Assembly: GCA_017881265.1 (NCBI GenBank)
Contig: JADGRA010000015.1
Location: forward strand, 109,744-173,743
DNA length: 64,000 nt
From: Myxococcaceae bacterium
GTDB lineage: Bacteria; Myxococcota; Myxococcia; Myxococcales; Myxococcaceae
Reading direction: 5' to 3'
Positions 8,472 to 16,270 of this stretch are shown piece by piece. Position 1 is the stretch's first letter. Every line of letters starts with the position of its first letter. The notes beneath the pieces are model-generated. The model was not told the DNA's origin. It ran no database searches and saw only the letters and a list, made by a program, of their open reading frames with translations. The position numbers were made by a program, and so were the translations under genes.

Positions 8472-9268
8472 TGCGGAAGCTTGGGCGCTACCTCCGGCTG
8501 TTGCGCGTGCAGGTGCGCAGCTCGGTGCTGCTCGGGCTGCAGTACCGCGCCGACTTCCTCATCGACGGGGCCATCTCCTTATGCTGGACGACGACGGCAC
8601 TGGTGCCGCTGTTCGTCGTCTTTCACGACCGGCCCGTCATCGCCGGGTGGAAGTTTGCCGAGGCGCTGGTGGTGGTGGGCTGGTTCACGTTACTCGAGGC
8701 CATTCTGGAGGGGGCCATCAACCCCAGTCTCACCGCGGTGGTGGAGCACATCCGCAAGGGCACGCTGGACTTCGTCCTCCTCAAGCCGGCGGACGCACAG
8801 TTTCTCGTCTCCACCGCGCGCTTTGAACCCTGGCGCAGCACCAACGTCCTCACCGCGCTGGCCATCTGGACGGTGGCCTTCGTCCGGCTGGGGCGGGGGC
8901 CGTCGCCGGTGGGCGTGCTGGCGGCGCTGGTGCTGCTCGGCAGCGCCACCCTGCTGCTCTACTCGCTGTGGATTCTCACCGTGAGCGCGGCCTTCTACGT
9001 GGTGAAGGTGGACAACCTCACCAACCTGTTTGGCTCCGTGTTCGACGCCGCGCGCTGGCCGGTGCAAATTTTCCGAGGGGTGCTGCGCTGGGTCTTCACC
9101 CTGGTGGTGCCGCTCGCCCTCATGACGACGTACCCGGCCGAGGCGCTCCTGGGTCGGCTGTCCCCCCTGGCGCTGGTGGGGTCGGTGGCGGGCGCGGGTG
9201 CGTTCGCGTGGCTTTCACGCAGGGTTTGGCTGGGCTCTCTGGCCCGCTACTCCTCGGCCAGCAGCTAG
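8471..9268 (+). CDS. ABC-2 type permease subunit 2 (DUF990/ABC2_membrane_6-like)
   Basis: The third gene of the exporter operon encodes 265 residues with about six membrane segments. The ATG at 8471 shares its first base with the preceding TGA. It resembles the first permease in layout: an N-terminal amphipathic stretch YLRLLRVQVRSSVLLGLQYR, then RKGTLDFVLLKPAD, equivalent to TGTLSMRLLRPIH in its partner. The open frame upstream of 8471 overlaps the first permease and is not coding. Confidence 0.9.
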   Translation: MRKLGRYLRLLRVQVRSSVLLGLQYRADFLIDGAISLCWTTTALVPLFVVFHDRPVIAGWKFAEALVVVGWFTLLEAILEGAINPSLTAVVEHIRKGTLDFVLLKPADAQFLVSTARFEPWRSTNVLTALAIWTVAFVRLGRGPSPVGVLAALVLLGSATLLLYSLWILTVSAAFYVVKVDNLTNLFGSVFDAARWPVQIFRGVLRWVFTLVVPLALMTTYPAEALLGRLSPLALVGSVAGAGAFAWLSRRVWLGSLARYSSASS

Positions 9269-9312
9269 CCCGCAACCAACCCCGGGGTCCTTGGGTTGAA
9301 GCCGGGGCAAGC

Positions 9313-9360
9313 CGTGGGTGCCGGGTCCTTCTGCGGCCCGGCATTCCACGGGCACCCACG
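9313..9360 (+). promoter_or_regulatory. Nested inverted repeat before the lipoprotein gene
   Basis: CGTGGGTGCC (9313-9322) pairs perfectly with GGCACCCACG (9351-9360), and inside it GCCGGG can pair with CCCGGC. It lies 44 bases after the exporter operon and ends 21 bases before the lipoprotein ATG. It could end the exporter transcript or be a structured leader of the next gene. A long T-run is absent, which weakens the terminator reading. Confidence 0.4.
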
Positions 9361-9381
9361 TTTCGACTGAGGGAATTCCCC

Positions 9382-10533
9382 ATGAAACTTCAGACGCTTT
9401 CATTCCTCGCCGCGGCGACGTTGCTGGCTGCCGCCTGCGGCAGCAGCACCAGTCCCAGTACCCCCGACGCCCTCGCGGCCGCGGTGCCCGACTTCGCCGG
9501 TGTCTCCCTCGAGGCGACCGGTGCGGCGTCCGAGAGCGCGACGCTTTCCACGGGGGCCGCGGCGACGCTGGGCAGTGCTGCCGCAGCGCCCAGCGGACTG
9601 GAATTTCTCCCCGTCATTCGCCAGGGCATTCATGACCTCAACCAGGCGGTGCAGCAGGACTTCGCCCCCATCGCCCAGCTGATTTCGACGCAGGGCAAGG
9701 ACCTCACCGTTGGCCAGTCCAAGCAGTACGGGCCGATGGACCAGGGTGGCGTCACCTACCTGCTGACCGTCAAGCGCTTCGGGAACCACCGCTTCGCCTG
9801 GAAGCTGGAGGGCAAGCCCACAGGCGCGGCGGCCACGGTGGCCTTCACCCAGCTTGCGGTGGGCACGCTGTTCCACGCCGACAACGACGTGGTGCACCGG
9901 GGCCGTGGACAAATCGGCTTCGACTTCGACGCCTTCAAGACGGTGAGTCCGGGCTTTCTGGGGCAGGGCAAGCTGTACTGCGCCTACAGTAACTACGACG
10001 CCACCGACGCGAGCGGGGTTGCGGGAGACGCGAAGACGCTGGTGTATGTGCTGCACGACTTCTCCGTCGACACGACGGCCCACCCGCCCATCTCGGCCGC
10101 GTTTGTCGGTCACAAGACGCGCGACGGGGTGCGCGACGCACGCGTCCTCTATTACGGCGAGCTTCCCCAATTCGTGGGCAACCCTGACCATGCCGAGCTG
10201 CTCCTCGGCCGCGCCCGCTTCACTCCCGGGGTGGGTGGCCGGGCGGATGCGCTGGTGTCCGGAGGAGACGTGCCCAGTGGCGAAGTCATCTACGGGGCGG
10301 AGTGCTGGGACAAGAGCGAAGCGTTGAGCTGGCGGAAGGTGTGGGCCTGCACCGGGCCCGGCGCCTGCACCGTCGAGAGCGAACAGGGCGACGTCAGTGC
10401 CTGCGCGGTCGACCTGCAGAATAATGGGCCGGAAGCCCCCACCGACGGGACCAGTGGCGGCCTGGAGCCGGGCGCTCCGGACCCCACCGTCGCGCCGCCC
10501 ACCGCGATGCCGAGCTTCGACAACCCCACCTGA
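9382..10533 (+). CDS. Secreted lipoprotein of unknown function
   Basis: The 383-residue product starts with a textbook lipoprotein signal (MKLQTLSFLAAATLLAAACG, lipobox Cys 19) and GAGGGA precedes the ATG. After an Ala/Ser/Thr-rich spacer come about 280 residues of globular sequence with two later Cys-containing segments (ECWDKS, CTGPGACTV), then a Pro/Gly/Thr-rich tail. I recognise no enzyme motif. It has the character of lineage-specific myxobacterial envelope lipoproteins. It stands alone between the exporter operon and prfC. Confidence 0.8.
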   Translation: MKLQTLSFLAAATLLAAACGSSTSPSTPDALAAAVPDFAGVSLEATGAASESATLSTGAAATLGSAAAAPSGLEFLPVIRQGIHDLNQAVQQDFAPIAQLISTQGKDLTVGQSKQYGPMDQGGVTYLLTVKRFGNHRFAWKLEGKPTGAAATVAFTQLAVGTLFHADNDVVHRGRGQIGFDFDAFKTVSPGFLGQGKLYCAYSNYDATDASGVAGDAKTLVYVLHDFSVDTTAHPPISAAFVGHKTRDGVRDARVLYYGELPQFVGNPDHAELLLGRARFTPGVGGRADALVSGGDVPSGEVIYGAECWDKSEALSWRKVWACTGPGACTVESEQGDVSACAVDLQNNGPEAPTDGTSGGLEPGAPDPTVAPPTAMPSFDNPT

Positions 10534-10693
10534 CGACACGCCTGACGTCCCAAGAAGGGACGCGGGGACGGGGCCGACCGCCGGGGAACGCCCAGGCGTT
10601 CGGCCCTCGCTCTCGTCCCCCACCCGGGAGGCTAGGGGGGTGCTGGCCATTGGGAAGCTTCGTGGTAGGAGGCCACCCGCACCCACACCGCCC

Positions 10694-12328
10694 ATGCCCA
10701 CGGAGCTCGAGCGCGAAGTCGCCCGCCGGCGCACCTTCGCCATCATCAGTCACCCCGACGCCGGCAAGACGACCCTGACGGAGAAGCTGCTCCTCTATGG
10801 AGGGGCCATTCACCTGGCCGGCAGCGTGAAGGCTCGGCGCGCGCGCCGGCATGCCACCAGCGACTGGATGGAGCTCGAGAAGGAGCGCGGCATCTCCGTC
10901 ACCTCCTCGGTGTTGCAGTTCGAGTACCAGGGCCATGCCGTCAACCTGCTCGACACCCCCGGCCACCAGGACTTCTCCGAAGACACCTACCGGACACTGT
11001 CGGCCGCGGACAGCGCGGTCATGCTCATCGACGCCGCCAAGGGCGTGGAGGCGCAAACCAAGAAGCTGTTCCAGGTGTGCCGCCTCCGCGCCATCCCCAT
11101 CTTCACCTTCGTCAACAAGCTGGACCGCTATGGGCGGGCCCCGCTGGAGCTGATGGACGAACTCGAGCAGGTGCTGGGCATCCGGGCCTACCCCATGAAT
11201 TGGCCGATTGGCATGGGGCCGGAGTTCCGCGGCGTCTACGACAGGACCTCCCGGGCCGTGCACGTGTTTTCGGCCGAGGGAAGCCACGGCGAGTCCGCCG
11301 CCAGCGAGCGGGTGGTGCCGCTCGATTCAGTGGAGGCGGCCGAGGCGCTCACCGCCGCGGAGCTCGCGCAGCTGCGCGAGGACATTGACTTGCTCGACAT
11401 CGGCGGTGACGCCTTCGCGCGGGAGAAGAGCGACCGCGGCCAAATCACCCCCATGTTTTTCGGCAGCGCGATGACCAACTTCGGGGTGCGGCCTTTTCTG
11501 GACGCCTTCCTGGACCTCGCCCCGCCACCGGCGCCCCGCAGCACTTCCCACGGCTACCAGGAGCCGACGGCCCCCAAATTCAGCGGATTCGTCTTCAAAA
11601 TCCAGGCGAACATGGACCCGGCGCACCGGGACCGGGTGGCCTTCGTCCGGGTGGTGTCCGGCCAGTACAGGAAGGGCATGGACGCCTTTCATGTGCGGCT
11701 GCAGAAGACGGTGCGGCTGGCCAACCCCACGCAATTCATGGCGGCCGAGCGGACTGCCATTCAGGAGGCGTGGCCCGGGGACGTCATCGGCCTCTTCGAC
11801 CCGGGGCTGTACCGCATTGGCGACACGCTGCTGGAAGGCGACACCTTCGAATTCGAGGGCGTTCCCCGCTTCTCGCCGGAACATTTCGCCGTGGTGCGTG
11901 CCCGCGACCCCATGCGGCGCAAGCAGATGGAGAAGGGCCTGGAACAGCTGAGCGAGGAAGGCACCATCCAGATTTTTCAGCAGCTTCAGATGGGCATGCG
12001 CGACCCCATCGTCGGGGTGGTCGGGCCGCTGCAGCTGGAGGTGCTGCAGTACCGGATTGAGCACGAGTACGGGGCGGACATCCTGTTGGACAAGCTGCCG
12101 TACGGGCATGCGCGCTGGGTGGTGGGCAACTTCGACCCGAAGAGTTTTGACTGGGGTGGGAACCGCCAGACGGTGCAGGACCGGGACGGCCAGCCGCTGG
12201 TGCTGTTCCGCGATGACTGGTCGCTGCAGCACACGGTGGAGAAGCACCCCGAATTGAAGTTCCTCTCCGCGGCCCCACCCCTCCCGGCCGCCCTTGGGGG
12301 CGGCGCCGACCAGCGCAGCTCGCGGTAG
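10694..12328 (+). CDS. prfC: Peptide chain release factor 3
   Basis: RF3 is a translational GTPase that recycles RF1/RF2 from the ribosome after termination. The 544 residues begin AIISHPDAGKTTLTEKLL (G1), continue with the switch region ERGISVTSS, DTPGHQDF (G3) and NKLD (G4), and include domain II and the C-terminal elongation-factor-like part. MELEKERGISV distinguishes RF3 from EF-G. ATG 10694 is placed just before the G domain, as in the family; the upstream open frame is non-coding. The last 20 residues (Ala/Pro/Gly-rich) are longer than usual and may reflect a shifted stop. Confidence 0.95.
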   Translation: MPTELEREVARRRTFAIISHPDAGKTTLTEKLLLYGGAIHLAGSVKARRARRHATSDWMELEKERGISVTSSVLQFEYQGHAVNLLDTPGHQDFSEDTYRTLSAADSAVMLIDAAKGVEAQTKKLFQVCRLRAIPIFTFVNKLDRYGRAPLELMDELEQVLGIRAYPMNWPIGMGPEFRGVYDRTSRAVHVFSAEGSHGESAASERVVPLDSVEAAEALTAAELAQLREDIDLLDIGGDAFAREKSDRGQITPMFFGSAMTNFGVRPFLDAFLDLAPPPAPRSTSHGYQEPTAPKFSGFVFKIQANMDPAHRDRVAFVRVVSGQYRKGMDAFHVRLQKTVRLANPTQFMAAERTAIQEAWPGDVIGLFDPGLYRIGDTLLEGDTFEFEGVPRFSPEHFAVVRARDPMRRKQMEKGLEQLSEEGTIQIFQQLQMGMRDPIVGVVGPLQLEVLQYRIEHEYGADILLDKLPYGHARWVVGNFDPKSFDWGGNRQTVQDRDGQPLVLFRDDWSLQHTVEKHPELKFLSAAPPLPAALGGGADQRSSR

Positions 12329-12330
12329 GC

Positions 12331-12530
12331 CGCGGGTCCCCGGCAGCCCCAGGGGACGGGTACCGCACGCTGGCCGAGCAGCTGGGGGGGTGAGCCGCAA
12401 CACCGTGATGGCCGCGTACCATGAGCTGCAAGTCGAGGGCTGGGTCGTCTCGTCGTCCGGCGAGGGGAGTGCCGTGGCCGGAAGGCTCCCCACCCACCTG
12501 CCGACGGGCGCCCCCGGTGAGTCTGTGCCC
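12331..12530 (+). pseudogene. Frameshifted remnant of a MocR-type GntR regulator (DNA-binding part)
   Basis: Directly after prfC, one frame reads GYRTLAEQLG up to a TGA at 12391, and the next frame continues SRNTVMAAYHELQVEGWVV and SSGEGSAVAGRLP. Joined, this is the wing-helix signature of GntR/MocR regulators (LAEQLGVSRNTV...AYxxLxxEG). The break falls in a run of seven G at 12384-12390. No start codon fits and the large aminotransferase-like domain expected after the linker is missing, so only about 60 codons of a regulator survive. An unsequenced indel in the G-run could repair the frame but not the missing domain. Confidence 0.6.
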
Positions 12531-12608
12531 GCCCGGCCCGGGGGGGGATGGGGTTTGCGCTTGGACCGCCTGCGCGCTCCGGTAGGAAACGCGTGGGGGG
12601 GCGGCTCC

Positions 12609-12995
12609 CTAGCGAAAAGCCAACGATAAGAGGTAGCCGCTGAGGCCCAGCTCGAGGAGGTACGTCACCGTCACCCCGGGCGCGCTGACGCGTCTCCCCA
12701 GCCGCAGGAAGCCGGCGGCGTGGGCCAGGCGCGCCGCGAGGATGGCCCAGCCGAGTCCCACAACCCAGTGGGCCGGGAGGCCGGCCACCTCCGCCAGCAG
12801 GAGTGCCACCGCCAGCAGCAGGCCGTGCTCCACGGCGTTGCCATGGGCCCGGATGGCGTACCCCAGGCGTTTGTCGCCGCCGTCCCCCAAGGAGACGTGG
12901 ACGATGTGACGGACGCGGGTGACGTTGAGAGCAAGGCAGGTGATGAGGAGAAACAGTGCTCCGACGAAGGGCAGGGCGTGCGAGGGGTAGGCCAT
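12609..12995 (-). CDS. MAPEG-family integral membrane protein
   Basis: The 128-residue protein has four hydrophobic segments and the MAPEG signature around the first loop: RVSLGDGGDKRL-like text (VSLGDGGDKRLGYAIRAHGN), followed by AVEHGLLL. Members include glutathione-dependent eicosanoid and detoxification enzymes; bacterial members are usually of unknown substrate. ATG 12995 is chosen; a GTG at 13016 is possible. It is convergent with the regulator remnant. Confidence 0.88.
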   Translation of the reverse strand: MAYPSHALPFVGALFLLITCLALNVTRVRHIVHVSLGDGGDKRLGYAIRAHGNAVEHGLLLAVALLLAEVAGLPAHWVVGLGWAILAARLAHAAGFLRLGRRVSAPGVTVTYLLELGLSGYLLSLAFR

Positions 12996-13052
12996 GGCTG
13001 CCTGGCGCCCTAGCACGTCCGGAAAGAGGAGCGCGGGGCCCCTCGCCCAGTG

Positions 13053-13898
13053 TCAGCTTCCGGCGGTGAAGGCCAGGCCGGCGCGCTCCACCTCGCGAAG
13101 CGGCGCGGCCACCATCACCGGCAGCCGCTTGGCGTCCTTTAGCCGGGTCGGGTCCGCCCAGAGCCAGCGCGGCGACCCCTGCAGGGCCCCGTCCGCGTGC
13201 GAAAAGAGGCGCACCCGGCGCAGTTGGGTGGAGCTGCCCGCGTTGTACAGGGCGAGGGGACGCTCGCCGGGGGCGCCGAGGTGAATCTCCCGCGGGACGT
13301 GCCGGTGGCCATGCAGCACGAGGTCCGCCTTGCCGCGGCCCCGGCGCAGCAGCTCGCGCCCGAGGGGCAGCTCCGAGCAGTACGGAAGCCGCAGCCGCTC
13401 GCTCCAGCGCTCGAGCCACGTCTCCTCGGGCAGGGCCAACGGGTGGTGGTGCAAGAGCAGCACGCGGAGCGAGCCCGACGCTGAGCGATTCAGCGCGGTG
13501 TCGACTTCCTCCACCATGGCCTCTGTGACTTCGCCATGGGACGCAAGGTAGGAACGGTTGTGCTGGGCGGTCGAGTCGATGCGAATGAGGAAGAGACCTG
13601 GCTTTTCCTCCACCAAGACGCGCTGGCTGGCCATTAGGGCGCCCCCGGCGTCATCCGACGTGCGGTCGTGGTTGCCGGGCACCACCGTCAGCCGGTGGGA
13701 ACGCGTCAGCGGGGCGAAGACGTCGAAGAAGAGGGACATCTCCTCGTCCCGCCCGCGGTGGGTGATGTCGCCGGTGACCACCACCTGGTCCACCTGCGCC
13801 TCCTGCAGTGCCTCGACCAGCGCCCGGGCGGCAGCCTCATTGGCCGGGCCGCGTCCGAGGTGCAAGTCCGAGAGGTGGGCGAGCGTCTGTAGACTCAT
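13053..13898 (-). CDS. Calcineurin-like metallophosphoesterase
   Basis: This 281-residue enzyme carries the full dinuclear-metal signature: DLHLGRG, VVVTGDITHRG, VVPGNHDR, LLHHHPL and GHRHVPRE. Such enzymes act on nucleotides, phosphoproteins, UDP-sugars or lipids. The ATG overlaps the TGA of the upstream glycosyltransferase gene (ATGA), so the two are coupled and may act on the same lipid or nucleotide-sugar pool; that link is inference. No signal peptide is present, so it is probably cytoplasmic. Confidence 0.9.
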   Translation of the reverse strand: MSLQTLAHLSDLHLGRGPANEAAARALVEALQEAQVDQVVVTGDITHRGRDEEMSLFFDVFAPLTRSHRLTVVPGNHDRTSDDAGGALMASQRVLVEEKPGLFLIRIDSTAQHNRSYLASHGEVTEAMVEEVDTALNRSASGSLRVLLLHHHPLALPEETWLERWSERLRLPYCSELPLGRELLRRGRGKADLVLHGHRHVPREIHLGAPGERPLALYNAGSSTQLRRVRLFSHADGALQGSPRWLWADPTRLKDAKRLPVMVAAPLREVERAGLAFTAGS

Positions 13899-15118
13899 GC
13901 CTGAACATTCCACCAGGCTGGCGGGGCGCTCCCATGAAGGGCTGGAAAACTCTGAGCGACTTCAGCGGCTTGCTGCCCTGCCGGCGCAGCCAGGGTCCCC
14001 CCGGGAAGCACCCGGAGGCGGTTGCCACGCCACTTCACGGTGCGGGCAAACAGCCCGTGCACCCAGGTGATGAAGAGCAGCCCGTCCTTCACCCAGCCGG
14101 CGCCGAAGGCCTGCCAGGAGAAGAACTGGCTGCGCAGGCGGCTGAAGGCCACCGAGTCCAGTGCGGGCTTCAGCACCGCGCAGGCCGCCAGCGTGGCGGC
14201 CGCGCCGGGGCCCGGCCGGAGCGCGAAGCCGATGACGGCCAGGGGGATGGGATTGAGGAGGGACTCGGCCAGGTAGGCCGGAAACGTCATGGCCGTGCGA
14301 TGGGTCACGCTCCAGCGCAGGTAGCGCTGGAAGAAGGCACCGACACTCTTTTCGACGGCGATGTTCCACACCGGCAGGCTGCTGACGGCCACGCCCGCGC
14401 CCAGTTCCCGCACCAGCCGGTTTCCGAGGACGTGGTCCTCGGCCAGGACGTTGGCCACCGACGCGAAGCCGCCGAGGAGGTCGAGGTCCTGACGCCAGAG
14501 CGCCATGGACTTGCCCACCACCAAGTCCTTCTTCAGCACCCGCTGGGCGCACACCATGCCGGGCGCGATGCTGCCGCCGAGGTGGAGGTTGTCGAGCAGC
14601 GCGCCGAGGGACTTGTGCCCGTGGCCCGCCACCGGGTGGGTGACGCACCCCACCCCCGGACGGCCGAGGTGCCCGGCGATGTCCAACAGGTAGCCCTGCG
14701 GGACGCGGATGTTGGAGTCGCTCACGACGAAGAGGTCATGCCGCGCGGCCTGCGCCAGGCAGACCAGCTGGTTCACCTTGGGATTGAAGCCCGCCTCGCC
14801 CTGCTGAAGCACCAGCCGGACGCGCTCCGGCCAGCGCCGCACGGCCTCGCAGGCCAGCGGGTAGGCCGTGTCCTTGACGGAGCGGACGCCGAGCAGCACC
14901 TCGTAGTCGCCGGGGTAGGGCAGGGCGACGAAGCTGGCCAGGTTGTCGGCCAGCGCGTCGTCGGCGCCGCACAGCGGCTTCAGGACGGAGATACCCGGCC
15001 AGCAGCTGGGCACCGGTGTTTCCTGGCGCAGGTGCAACAGGGTGAGCAGCAGCATCACTGCCACCAGGGCCACGCCGAGCGCTGCGGCGATGAGCAACAG
15101 CAGTCCGATGGTCGCCAT
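13895..15118 (-). CDS. GT21-like membrane glycosyltransferase (ceramide glucosyltransferase / HpnI type)
   Basis: The 407-residue protein starts with a transmembrane anchor (about residues 5-30) followed by a GT-A domain: PGISVLKPLCGADDAL, VVSDSNIRVP, AEDHVLG and the QRYLRW motif, then further membrane segments. This architecture matches GT21 ceramide glucosyltransferases and the hopanoid N-acetylglucosaminyl transferase HpnI. The acceptor could therefore be a sphingolipid or hopanoid-like lipid, but no other gene of either pathway is visible nearby. The ATG at 15118 has GAGG just upstream; a GTG 21 bases earlier is possible. It is coupled to the downstream phosphoesterase. Confidence 0.85.
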   Translation of the reverse strand: MATIGLLLLIAAALGVALVAVMLLLTLLHLRQETPVPSCWPGISVLKPLCGADDALADNLASFVALPYPGDYEVLLGVRSVKDTAYPLACEAVRRWPERVRLVLQQGEAGFNPKVNQLVCLAQAARHDLFVVSDSNIRVPQGYLLDIAGHLGRPGVGCVTHPVAGHGHKSLGALLDNLHLGGSIAPGMVCAQRVLKKDLVVGKSMALWRQDLDLLGGFASVANVLAEDHVLGNRLVRELGAGVAVSSLPVWNIAVEKSVGAFFQRYLRWSVTHRTAMTFPAYLAESLLNPIPLAVIGFALRPGPGAAATLAACAVLKPALDSVAFSRLRSQFFSWQAFGAGWVKDGLLFITWVHGLFARTVKWRGNRLRVLPGGTLAAPAGQQAAEVAQSFPALHGSAPPAWWNVQA

Positions 15119-15249
15119 CCGGCCTCGTCTGCCCTGCACGCCGGTGGGAGGGGAAAAACGGCGTGCGACAAGCTGGGTCGGGAAGCCAGCATGGGGGACG
15201 CAGGCCTCGCCCAGGTGTCAGCCGGGCAAACTCTCTGTGGCGGGCCGCC

Positions 15250-15621
15250 TCAGCGCTGCGCGCGTCTGCGCCTGAGGAGGAGAAACGCGTACACCGCCGC
15301 ATTCACCAGCAGCACGAAGATGCCAACGGCGATGTCCGCACGTAACCCGCCCGGCGCCGCCACGCCCGGGTGCCAGAGGTAGTGCCCGACGAAGCTGCCC
15401 GCGTACACCGGCGCGCCGGCCTGTCGCCGCAGCGCCTTCTCCAAGGTGGTGAGGGGGCAGGGCCAGCCGACGAGGTTGACGGCGGCCCCCCAGAGGAAGA
15501 CGGGCAGCTGCACCCAGGCCAGGCGCGGCCAGCGCACGACGAGGAGGCCCCCGGCCACCACGGTGGCGATGAAGAGTAGGTGCAGAAGCACCACCGCACC
15601 AATGGCCAATTGCAGTGCCAC
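15250..15621 (-). CDS. DUF2784 membrane protein
   Basis: A 123-residue protein with four predicted membrane segments. The family hallmarks VVRWPRLAW, NLVGWPCPLTTLE and FVGHYLWHPG are all seen. Its function is unknown. It begins with GTG 15621, preceded by GAAGGA about 10 bases upstream; the longer open frame upstream is a reading over the next gene. Confidence 0.85.
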   Translation of the reverse strand: MALQLAIGAVVLLHLLFIATVVAGGLLVVRWPRLAWVQLPVFLWGAAVNLVGWPCPLTTLEKALRRQAGAPVYAGSFVGHYLWHPGVAAPGGLRADIAVGIFVLLVNAAVYAFLLLRRRRAQR

Positions 15622-15647
15622 CCTGGGGGATTCCTTCCTGGAAAGGG

Positions 15648-16187
15648 CTAGCGGCTCGGCCGCACCGTGTCCCCGCGGTGTCCTGCCTCGCGCAGGACGA
15701 GGCCTTCCTTGCAGGCGCGCGCAGCGGCAGGGCCGACGAAGAAGCCCACCGGGTCGCTGCGGCGGCAATTCTTCTTCAGCCACCCCTCCACGGCCTGGAA
15801 GAGCTGACGGAAATGCTCGGGGGCGGCGGTGCGCCGTCCGGTTTGCGGGGTGACTTCCAGCTCGGCCCACAGTTGGCCTGAGAGGAGCTCTCCCTCCTCG
15901 TTGAGGGCCGAGCGCTCCCAGAAGATGACCGGCGAGCGAACTTCATCCACCCGGTAGGCGCCCTTGTCCGGCCCCCGCTTCACCCGGTCCACTAGCACCG
16001 GCCCAAGCGCGGGCGCGGCCAGGTACACCTCCGGCGGCAGCTGGCCCAGTGTCTCGGCGCCGGCCAGAAACGGCGTCCAGCCGGGCGGGATGCGCCGCGG
16101 GTACACCTCCAGCCGGTGCTGGGCGAGGAAGCGGAGGAAAGCCCGCTCGTCTTCGGGGGCCAGGAAGCAGGCGAGGCGGTGGGCCAT
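15648..16187 (-). CDS. Conserved protein of unknown function
   Basis: The ATG at 16187 gives 179 residues, beginning MAHRLACFLAPEDERAFLRF. The sequence is soluble, mixed alpha/beta in composition, with several segments that look well structured (VYLAAPALGPVLVDRVKRG, SPVIFWERSALNEEGELL). No signal peptide, membrane segment or catalytic signature is recognised. It runs in the same direction as DUF2784, 26 bases upstream of it, and is divergent from the M32 carboxypeptidase. Confidence 0.75.
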   Translation of the reverse strand: MAHRLACFLAPEDERAFLRFLAQHRLEVYPRRIPPGWTPFLAGAETLGQLPPEVYLAAPALGPVLVDRVKRGPDKGAYRVDEVRSPVIFWERSALNEEGELLSGQLWAELEVTPQTGRRTAAPEHFRQLFQAVEGWLKKNCRRSDPVGFFVGPAAARACKEGLVLREAGHRGDTVRPSR

Positions 16188-16270
16188 GTGGGAGGCAGAG
16201 GGTGCGCGCACGCCTACCCTGGGCGCAAGGCCGGGACCTCCCCGGACGGAGGTAAGCTCCGCCCCTGGCA

